Below are positions 1-5,994 of a stretch of DNA of 5,994 bases, in pieces. The notes below the pieces were generated by a model. That model worked only from the letters and a program-made list of their open reading frames with translations. It was not told the DNA's origin and did not search any database. The DNA comes from Planctomycetaceae bacterium (GTDB lineage: Bacteria > Planctomycetota > Planctomycetia > Planctomycetales > Planctomycetaceae). The position numbers and the translations under genes were made by a program. Where the stretch lies: the NCBI GenBank assembly GCA_020426065.1, contig JAGQQT010000258.1, positions 1 through 5,994 on the forward strand, given 5' to 3'. Position 1 is the stretch's first letter, and every line of letters begins with the position of its first letter.

Positions 1-507
1 CGGCTGAATATTCGCTCCGTGCAACCCATTGGGATCTGCACCATACCGGGCTGCACTGGCCGGCAGATTGAGCCGTCGGAAATACTCGTATCCAATCGGG
101 TCGATCACAACCGTATAATTTCCGGGCAGAGTCTGCTGCAGCTCCGCCATGGACGTGACGCCGGAACGGTTCCAGCTGATGGAGTCCGGAGTGAATTCAA
201 TGTTCGGCTGATACTTTGCCAGAGGCAGATTGAAATGTTCATACAGGCGTTCCGGGAAGGCCTGCATGTAGTCTTCGCACTGGTAGTTCAGCAGACTGGC
301 GTTGGTAAGCTGGGTCGCCTGAATCGAGCGGAGCATGGAAATCGGGAACAGGGAAGCCACCGACACCAGGCCGATCCCCATCACCATGATGGACATCAGA
401 ATTTCCACCAGCGTCGCCGCACGACGAGTCTTCCCTCCGCCAGCAGGTTGCTGAGGAGTTGAAAACGCCGGTTTCAGACGTCCCATGATATTGCGAGCTG
501 TAGTCAT
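1..507 (-). CDS. PilV-like prepilin (type IV pilus/T2SS minor subunit), C-terminus outside the window
   Basis: I translated this by hand from the ATG at 507; the frame stays open for 169 codons to the window edge, so the 3' end is missing. A basic, Pro/Gly-rich leader of about 30 residues ends in Lys-Thr-Arg-Arg-Ala, followed by ATLVEIL (residues 31-37) and a hydrophobic helix to about residue 54. Glu35 is the +5 glutamate of type IV prepilins. The 'MGIGLVSVASLFPISMLRS' stretch (43-61) and the following Gln/Thr/Asn-rich segment resemble PilV-type minor pilins, and I recall this LFPIS form from planctomycetes. The expected product is an inner-membrane protein that a prepilin peptidase cleaves and that then joins the pseudopilus tip or shaft. 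The usual Gly-Phe at the cleavage site is Ala-Ala here. The start codon overlaps the preceding stop (ATGA), so translation is probably coupled. GspI or GspJ is the alternative assignment. Confidence 0.85.
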   Translation of the reverse strand, partial: MTTARNIMGRLKPAFSTPQQPAGGGKTRRAATLVEILMSIMVMGIGLVSVASLFPISMLRSIQATQLTNASLLNYQCEDYMQAFPERLYEHFNLPLAKYQPNIEFTPDSISWNRSGVTSMAELQQTLPGNYTVVIDPIGYEYFRRLNLPASAARYGADPNGLHGANIQP

Positions 508-1766
508 TTCGCGACCGCCCCTTCCCTTGCGAACCGGAACAGATCATCCACACCATTTGTGGAATCGCTGTCGGTCAGATCAGCCGGGCTGACAAGTACC
601 ACGCCGCTGTTGGTATACAGCGTCACCACGCGATACGAGCCCTTCACCTCCAGCAGTTGAGTGGAATCGAACAGGTTGAGATCCCGATCTGTATCCACCC
701 GCTCTGCCAGCAGGAAAAACAGCACCCCTTCCGCACCTGAAACACCGTTCACGCTGCCGTTGGGGTTAAACATGATATCCAGATTGAGCGTATCGAAGAT
801 GCGCCACAGCACTCCGCCATCCGTGACGAGCGTTCCGGTCGGAACATCAAAGTTGGGTTGAGAACCTCCAGACGTTCCATCCCGCAACGCATTGCCGTAA
901 CGCAGGCCGCTCGGCGTTTTGATGATTACCCATTGATTGGCTGAGAAAAGCGTGGTTGCAGACCAGCTCTGAATACTCGACCAGGTAGAAGGAATCTTGC
1001 TGTACTGCAGATCGATCACGGTGTCTTTGGGCAGATTTTCAATCTCCTCCCCGGCCATCGGGAATGAAATCGTGGTCAGATCCAGTTCATATTCGTAAGG
1101 CTGGTAACCCTGACTAAACGTCGTATCGGAAGCATCAAATAATTCATCCACCTCGACAGGAGTTTCGACTGTTTTCATGGTTGTCTGATCAACCTTGATG
1201 CTGGCTCCATAAGGATTGCCATTCAGGTCTTCCAGGAACGTGGGCAGAAAATCCTGTGAGCTGATGCGGTAGGTGTAACGGTTATCAATGTTGATCGAGA
1301 CTCCCGGCCGCAACAGTCCCAGTGAAAGGAGTGTAGACCAGCTGCGGTTATCCAGGTCACGTCCGGCCAGATATTGAATCCCCGGATCATTAGGAGACCG
1401 TGTCGCATCGGAATTACCCGGGTTGAGATTCACAAATCTCAGATAACCTTTGGGGACATCCTGCACCCCTTCCACAAAGATAATCCCCGTGGCCAGAGTC
1501 GGATTATTTTCATCCAGAATGAACCGCACGCCGACCGGAATATTGCGACGGGACTGCTGGGACAGACCAAAGGCTCGCGACCGGGCTCCTTCAAACTTGG
1601 CCTGCATGATTCGCCCGGCCGCTCCAATCCGCTCGCTGCCAATATTGAGCGAGAATGTGCCAATCGTCAGGGCTGTCAGGATGAGGAAAATCGAGACCGC
1701 AACCAGAAGTTCAATCAGTGTGAACCCGGTCCGTCTGCTATCCGATTTTGTCAGAATACTGTTCAT
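504..1766 (-). CDS. GspH/FimT-like pseudopilin with an inserted GTSG-type module
   Basis: This is a complete 420-residue prepilin. The 14-residue leader ends in Arg-Arg-Thr-Gly, and cleavage is expected at Gly14/Phe15 of GFTLIELLVAV with Glu19 at +5; the hydrophobic helix runs to about residue 37. Residues 50-85, with an 'AKFEGARSRAFGLSQQ' stretch and then PVGVRF, match the GspH/FimT pattern of an Ala-Arg-Ser helix followed by a beta strand. 'IMFNPNGSV' (331-339) resembles the 'F-x-P-x-G' strand near the end of that domain. GspH proteins are usually about 170-190 residues, so this one is more than twice as long. The extra length includes an unassigned region (about 85-260) and a Trp/GTSG module (268-325). 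The product would be a minor pseudopilus subunit with its C-terminal domain in the periplasm. The start codon shares one base with the stop of the gene before it (TAATG), and no clear Shine-Dalgarno site is present. The GspH label is moderately sure; the prepilin class is very sure. Confidence 0.9.
   Translation of the reverse strand: MNSILTKSDSRRTGFTLIELLVAVSIFLILTALTIGTFSLNIGSERIGAAGRIMQAKFEGARSRAFGLSQQSRRNIPVGVRFILDENNPTLATGIIFVEGVQDVPKGYLRFVNLNPGNSDATRSPNDPGIQYLAGRDLDNRSWSTLLSLGLLRPGVSINIDNRYTYRISSQDFLPTFLEDLNGNPYGASIKVDQTTMKTVETPVEVDELFDASDTTFSQGYQPYEYELDLTTISFPMAGEEIENLPKDTVIDLQYSKIPSTWSSIQSWSATTLFSANQWVIIKTPSGLRYGNALRDGTSGGSQPNFDVPTGTLVTDGGVLWRIFDTLNLDIMFNPNGSVNGVSGAEGVLFFLLAERVDTDRDLNLFDSTQLLEVKGSYRVVTLYTNSGVVLVSPADLTDSDSTNGVDDLFRFAREGAVAK
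792..965 (-). other. Trp/GTSG/DG-W module inside the GspH-like pseudopilin
   Basis: Residues 268-325 of the 420-residue prepilin read as a compact module. It opens with W268-S-A-T-T, then has a hydrophobic strand (V280-I-I) and P285-S-G-L-R-Y290. Next come GTSG (297-300), Pro304, G311-T-L-V-T-D-G317 and a closing W321. This order (W-x-A-x-T, a Val strand, G-x-x-Y, GTSG, P, G-x-x-V-x-D-G, W) matches a short beta-rich module that I know from phage tail proteins and some carbohydrate-binding proteins. It sits just ahead of the strand taken to close the GspH fold, so it looks like a loop insertion exposed on the pseudopilus surface. A role in binding glycans or other surfaces is only an inference. 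Confidence 0.6.
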
Positions 1767-2971
1767 TAGGGTTGGTCCAACTGCAGGTTTGATAAATCAT
1801 CCACCAGCACGCTGTCGTAGATCACGGAGAGTTTGGCATCATCACCTGATGCTGCATCAACCGCAGTGCGAATTGACAGAAGTGGATGAGCCAGATGGCC
1901 CAGCTGTGTGTAATTGGTTGGCTCTTCCAGCCCCAGAATTCCGTCGGGACCAGCTGAGACAATCAGAAACGTGTAATAAGTATTGGGCGTATGGAGTACG
2001 TATTGCAGCGTGGCGTTGGTACTCCCTTCCTGAAAGAATCCGGCAGCGGCAATGGTTGGCGTATAAGTTGCTGTCTGATCGTAAGGATCGCTCTTCGTGG
2101 CCAGATCACCATATTTGACATTGCTGAGAATGTCCCAGTATGGGTTCTCATTAGAATTAGAAGTCAAACCGGAGGCAGGTTTCACCAGTCGGGTTGGCCA
2201 GCGATAAAACCGGAGTGGATTCCCCCAGGCATCGACAATTTCGAGCAGACCGTCGTTATCCGTATCATCCAGTTCATGCGCGGCAAACTCACCCGCGTCT
2301 TCACTGGTCACCCCGTAAACAGCACCCTCGTTGAACAACAGGTAAAACAGTTCGGAACTTTCCGTGTTTTCCTTATGATTTGCCGGATTGAAAACAGTGA
2401 TGCCTTCAGCCAACTTTTTTGCAACCAACCTTGCGAGAGCGGAATCATCCGAGACGACACTTGAAGAGGGAGCGGGAAACTCTTTGTAATCGATGCGACC
2501 GCCAGCATAATTCGCGTTGGAGTCACTATCGTCATCGATATTGGCTCCTGCAGTATTACCTCGCTCCAATGCTCCAGGCACGCCATCTATTCCGACCATA
2601 TCTTCGAATCGTTGTGGCAGGGATGACTTGTACTTGTATTTGCGGGACATGAAGCTGAAGGCATTATCATTGGCGACAACCAGTTCGTATGTTCCGCTCG
2701 GCACGTTCTGCCGCCCGGAGCCGCGCTCGGTCCGCTCCGCCTTGTCAATTTCCACTTCAACCTGCTGAATCATCTTGTGGATTTTCAGCAGGGTGACTTG
2801 TGTCCGCTTCTCTTTTGCCCCTTCCAGAATGCCGCGCAGAGTCAAACCAACCAGGGCTGACAGTAGAACAACAATCCCAATAGCCACCAGCAGTTCAACC
2901 AGTGAGAAACCGGTTGCCTGATTCCATTTCGTCGGCGAGGGTTGTTGCCTCATGTTGTCCTGCCTGTTCAT
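1766..2971 (-). CDS. Large GspG-like prepilin with a calcium-type Asp loop
   Basis: From the ATG at 2971 this gives 401 residues. The leader is 21 residues, with cleavage at Gly21/Phe22 of GFSLVELLVAIG and Glu26 at +5. A hydrophobic helix runs to about residue 46, followed by a charged helix (about 50-83) typical of pseudopilins. Asp236-x-Asp238-x-Asp240-Gly, Glu244 and Asp247 form an EF-hand-like loop that runs straight into DAWGNPLRFYR (247-257), the counterpart of the GspG 'D-P-W-G-N-P-Y' motif. SAGPDGILG (339-347) resembles the glycine-rich GspG end. GspG is normally about 140-150 residues, so the domain is much enlarged. Start choice: AGGA at 2980-2983 lies 8 nt upstream of 2971. A GTG at 3010 (414 residues, 2 nt after the upstream stop) and an ATG at 2953 are alternatives. 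It is likely a pseudopilus subunit co-transcribed with the other prepilins. Confidence 0.88.
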   Translation of the reverse strand: MNRQDNMRQQPSPTKWNQATGFSLVELLVAIGIVVLLSALVGLTLRGILEGAKEKRTQVTLLKIHKMIQQVEVEIDKAERTERGSGRQNVPSGTYELVVANDNAFSFMSRKYKYKSSLPQRFEDMVGIDGVPGALERGNTAGANIDDDSDSNANYAGGRIDYKEFPAPSSSVVSDDSALARLVAKKLAEGITVFNPANHKENTESSELFYLLFNEGAVYGVTSEDAGEFAAHELDDTDNDGLLEIVDAWGNPLRFYRWPTRLVKPASGLTSNSNENPYWDILSNVKYGDLATKSDPYDQTATYTPTIAAAGFFQEGSTNATLQYVLHTPNTYYTFLIVSAGPDGILGLEEPTNYTQLGHLAHPLLSIRTAVDAASGDDAKLSVIYDSVLVDDLSNLQLDQP

Positions 2972-3012
2972 GCGGAGATTCCTGTTCTTGTGCTGCTGTG
3001 TGAATTCCACAT

Positions 3013-3912
3013 TCAGTTCAACGTACCACTGGCAATACTGGAAAGATTGTCTTTGTCCTGTTCACTGATCGTATTTCTGCTGCCGGAAGGATCGTAAATC
3101 CCGCCCGTACCGTATTCCGAATCCCGCCCCGGTGAAACAATCTGAAATGAATTCTTCTTGTACGGTTCATTCAGTGCCTGAAGATAGAAGTAGGCAACGG
3201 CACCGGAGGCCAACGCACCATCTGCCGCCCGATAACCCCGGCCATCGTATCCACTGAAATAGGCATAAGGACGAAACTGCCCGGAGAGAGGATCCATGTA
3301 CTCCGCGAATCTGTCATTGTCCGCATCAACAAATCTGTTGATCTGAAATTCGGCGAATGGTCCCACCCGATTTACGCCTGAAGTGGAAAACGGATTCGTC
3401 GGATTTTTGGAAAATCCTTTGGGAATATACGTGGGATACTGACTGAGATCCGGCATACCCCCCAGGAAGAACACCAGGCATTCATCACCGGACAATACAA
3501 TCACATCATTAGTGTCTCCATCCTGATTGATGTCGTGTGCTCCAAAATCAAATTCAGGAAACAGCTCGGTAATGATCTGACGAGACCGTGACAATCGTGT
3601 GGGGTCGGTAGTATCCACATTCCAGCCTGGATCCGCTGAGTTGGATTCATACAGGGTGATACTGCTGGGTGGGTAATGCCCATACTCTGACTGAAACGTA
3701 GCCAGTGCTGTTTCCAGGGCACGGATATCGCTGGAAACTTTCGCCGTCTCAACCGCCCGTCGAGCAGACTGTATTCCTCCCAGCAAAAGTGCCGCCAGAA
3801 TTGCGACGATGCCAATGGCGACCAGCAACTCGATCAAGGTAAAACCACTGCGACCGCGATTCTCACTCCGGCCTGTTGAACTGCCTGCAGGCCTGTGTTG
3901 CGAATTGAACAT
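3013..3912 (-). CDS. GspG-like prepilin, first of four in the cluster
   Basis: This encodes 299 residues. The 23-residue basic leader ends at Gly23/Phe24 of GFTLIELLVAIGIVAILAALL, with Glu28 at +5. The N-terminal helix continues through 'VSSDIRALETALATFQSEYGHYPP' (59-82, read in two parts), which matches the GspG pattern of a helix ending in Tyr-Pro. A loop with Asp196, Asp198, Asp200, Glu204 and Asp207, then Gly211 and Tyr216, corresponds to the GspG calcium region. 'SPGRDSEYGTGG' (260-271) matches the GspG glycine-rich end. The family forms the main shaft of the T2SS pseudopilus, and the position directly after gspF is the usual place for gspG. At 299 residues it is about twice the normal size. 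The ATG at 3912 was chosen over a GTG at 4059 because an AGGAG lies 7 nt upstream and because the added 49 residues would run through a structured, non-conserved-looking leader. It could equally be the major pilin of a planctomycete pilus. Confidence 0.9.
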   Translation of the reverse strand: MFNSQHRPAGSSTGRSENRGRSGFTLIELLVAIGIVAILAALLLGGIQSARRAVETAKVSSDIRALETALATFQSEYGHYPPSSITLYESNSADPGWNVDTTDPTRLSRSRQIITELFPEFDFGAHDINQDGDTNDVIVLSGDECLVFFLGGMPDLSQYPTYIPKGFSKNPTNPFSTSGVNRVGPFAEFQINRFVDADNDRFAEYMDPLSGQFRPYAYFSGYDGRGYRAADGALASGAVAYFYLQALNEPYKKNSFQIVSPGRDSEYGTGGIYDPSGSRNTISEQDKDNLSSIASGTLN

Positions 3913-3918
3913 TCTTTC

Positions 3919-3924
3919 TCTCCT
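3919..3924 (-). promoter_or_regulatory. Shine-Dalgarno site of the first prepilin gene
   Basis: The minus strand reads AGGAGA, then six bases, then the ATG at 3912. It is the strongest ribosome binding site in the window and decides the start of the GspG-like gene. A strong site suits a major subunit made in excess over the motor and platform proteins. Confidence 0.8.
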
Positions 3925-3934
3925 GAAATCTGCG

Positions 3935-3950
3935 GCCAGTGGCAACTGGC
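3935..3950 (-). repeat. Stem-loop just upstream of the prepilin ribosome binding site
   Basis: GCCAGT and ACTGGC form a perfect 6-bp inverted repeat around a 4-nt loop, about 10 nt upstream of the AGGAGA site. In the transcript its 5' arm is also part of an 8-nt element (3945-3952) that is complementary to 4022-4029, so this hairpin competes with a longer-range pairing. No U-tract follows it, so it does not look like a terminator. Confidence 0.5.
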
Positions 3951-3999
3951 GGTGATAACGCGAACTCACGCGATTCATTTTGATCCGTCCGGTCAGGCA

Positions 4000-4025
4000 G
4001 CGGGAAAACCTTCCGGCCTTCCCGC
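4000..4025 (-). repeat. Stem-loop in the gspF-prepilin spacer
   Basis: GCGGGAA and TTCCCGC make a perfect 7-bp stem with a 12-nt loop. Part of one arm (4022-4025) is also needed for the alternative pairing with 3945-3952. No run of U follows. The whole spacer 3913-4092 holds no convincing gene; its content is this and the neighbouring hairpins. Confidence 0.5.
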
Positions 4026-4038
4026 CAGTCTCTCTCCT

Positions 4039-4064
4039 GCCGGGTGAAGAATTTCGCACCCGGC
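4039..4064 (-). repeat. Stem-loop downstream of gspF
   Basis: GCCGGGTG and CACCCGGC form a perfect 8-bp, GC-rich stem with a 10-nt loop, 28 nt after the gspF stop. On the transcribed strand it is followed by AGGAGAGAG rather than a U-tract, so an intrinsic terminator is unlikely. It could protect the 3' end of a processed gspF transcript, mark a cleavage site, or cause partial attenuation before the prepilin genes. Confidence 0.55.
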
Positions 4065-4092
4065 TGTGGCCCGCCGGTGTCTTTCGACCGTC

Positions 4093-5343
<1,251 letters not shown>

Positions 5344-5375
5344 CGTCCTGTTCTCCGTTCGAGCGTTATTTTCCT

Positions 5376-5398
5376 GGCGAGGAGTCTACTCCTGCGCC
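5376..5398 (-). repeat. Stem-loop in the gspE-gspF spacer
   Basis: GGCG-AGGAG pairs with CTCCT-CGCC to give nine base pairs with one bulged base (5394) and a 4-nt TCTA loop. In the transcript it ends 32 nt before the gspF start codon, upstream of the GGAG site. No U-tract follows. Its CTCCT arm could also pair weakly with the gspF ribosome binding site, but only over four bases. The rest of the 165-nt spacer shows no gene. Confidence 0.5.
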
Positions 5399-5491
5399 GA
5401 CTGGGGAAATCTTCAGGATGTCCTTGTGACGGGAAACAGGTCGGTCAACACTGGCTGATCCAGACTCCACTTCCAGTTCATCACTTCATCT

Positions 5492-5506
5492 TCCCGGAAA
5501 TCGGGA
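5492..5506 (-). repeat. Short stem-loop right after the gspE stop
   Basis: TCCCG and CGGGA form a perfect 5-bp stem around a 5-nt loop, two bases after the gspE TAA. It lacks a U-tract, so termination is unlikely. It may be a weak 3'-end structure or chance. Confidence 0.3.
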
Positions 5507-5508
5507 GT

Positions 5509-5994
5509 TTATTCGATATCTTCCATCACGGTTTCCCGCACCACCTCATCGATCGTGCTGACCCCGTCAAAAATCAGCTTCAGTCCGGATTCACGCAGGG
5601 TGGTCATCCCCTGGCTGCGGGCCAGACTTCGCATTTCATCCACTGAGGCGTTATTGGAGATCAGATCCCGAATATCGTCATCAATGTTCATCAACTCATA
5701 AATACCGGTCCGGCCTTTGTAGCCCCCGTTGTTACAACGCTGGCAGCCTTTGCCGTAATAAAATTTGTATCGCCGAGCCTGCTGAATCGGCAGCTGAAGT
5801 TCCATCAGCAGTTCATCGGAAGGCTCGAATTCCGAACGACATTCAGTGCAGATTTTCCGCACCAGCCGTTGAGCCAGAATCCCTTCTACCGTTGCGGTAA
5901 TCAGGAAGGGCTGAATCCCCATATCCCGCAAACGCGTCACGGCAGAGGGAGCATCGTTGGTGTGAAGTGTGCTGAAGACGAGGTGTCCGGTTAA
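5509..5994 (-). CDS. gspE: GspE/PilB assembly ATPase, C-terminal 161 residues (5' end outside the window)
   Basis: The frame is open from the window edge and begins [20 protein letters not shown], the His-box region that follows the Walker B motif in type II secretion/type IV pilus ATPases. [11 protein letters not shown] (fragment residues 39-49) is the conserved segment leading into the zinc-binding domain. Its four cysteines are present as CTEC (49-52) and CQRC (84-87). [10 protein letters not shown] (91-100) follows, and the C-terminal helices end in [12 protein letters not shown]. The full protein is a cytoplasmic hexamer that powers pseudopilus assembly through contact with GspF and GspL-type partners. 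The Walker A and B motifs and the N-terminal domain lie outside the window, so integrity of the ATP site cannot be judged. A GTG at 5940 could be misread as a start, but the upstream codons plainly continue the ATPase. The intact tetracysteine motif favours GspE/PilB over the retraction ATPase PilT. Confidence 0.95.
   Translation of the reverse strand, partial: LTGHLVFSTLHTNDAPSAVTRLRDMGIQPFLITATVEGILAQRLVRKICTECRSEFEPSDELLMELQLPIQQARRYKFYYGKGCQRCNNGGYKGRTGIYELMNIDDDIRDLISNNASVDEMRSLARSQGMTTLRESGLKLIFDGVSTIDEVVRETVMEDIE

Noticed and set aside
19..462. Plus-strand open frame of 147 codons at the left edge
   Set aside because: The minus strand here encodes a prepilin with a proper leader and hydrophobic helix; the plus-strand product has no recognisable feature.
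1450..2118. Plus-strand open frame of 222 codons across two prepilin genes
   Set aside because: It lies antisense over the junction of two well-supported prepilin genes and has a low-complexity Arg/Ser/Pro composition with no motif.
2972..3010. GTG start at 3010 for the second GspG-like gene
   Set aside because: It adds 13 residues without a visible ribosome binding site; the ATG at 2971 has AGGA 8 nt upstream. Close coupling to the upstream stop keeps it as a minor possibility.
3913..4059. 49-residue N-terminal extension of the first prepilin from a GTG at 4059, or a start at the ATG at 3978
   Set aside because: The extension would give an implausibly long leader and run through hairpins, while the ATG at 3912 has an AGGAG at ideal distance and a normal 23-residue leader.
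4039..4064. Intrinsic terminator after gspF
   Set aside because: The 8-bp stem is convincing but no U-tract follows on the transcribed strand, and the genes downstream belong to the same functional set.
5413..5481. 22-codon minus-strand open frame in the gspE-gspF spacer (begins MNWKWSLDQP)
   Set aside because: It is too short, with only a weak purine stretch upstream and no recognisable motif; it is expected by chance in a spacer of this size.

Overview
The window is one continuous run of genes on the minus strand that encode part of a type II secretion / type IV pilus-like machine. All coding capacity lies on that strand, and no RNA gene, mobile element or CRISPR array was seen. The source looks like a planctomycete, of the Gimesia/Planctomyces kind. 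This is inferred from the PilV-like prepilin with its 'Leu-Phe-Pro-Ile-Ser' segment after the hydrophobic helix, the very large pseudopilins, the weak use of Shine-Dalgarno sites inside the operon, and a GC content near 50%. It is an inference from protein style, not a database match.

In transcription order (high to low coordinates): (1) 5994-5509, the C-terminal third of the GspE/PilB assembly ATPase, cut by the window edge. (2) A 165-nt spacer with two stem-loops. (3) 5343-4093, a complete GspF/PilC inner-membrane platform protein. (4) A 180-nt spacer packed with stem-loops that end just before a strong Shine-Dalgarno site. (5) 3912-3013, a GspG-like prepilin. (6) 2971-1766, a second, larger GspG-like prepilin. 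(7) 1766-504, a GspH/FimT-like prepilin with an extra GTSG-type module inserted near its C-terminal region. (8) 507-1, a PilV-like prepilin cut by the other window edge. Genes 6/7 overlap by one base (TAATG) and genes 7/8 by four (ATGA), which suggests translational coupling.

Together these would form the motor (GspE), its membrane anchor (GspF) and the pseudopilus subunits that a prepilin peptidase processes and the motor drives into a fibre. No secretin, GspC, GspK-M or prepilin peptidase gene lies in the window, so substrate and true system type (secretion or pilus) cannot be settled here.

The most notable points are the tryptophan/GTSG module inside the GspH-like pseudopilin, the matching Asp-rich calcium-type loops in both GspG-like proteins, the non-standard Ala-Ala peptidase site of the PilV-like protein, and mutually exclusive RNA pairings in the leader ahead of the first prepilin gene.
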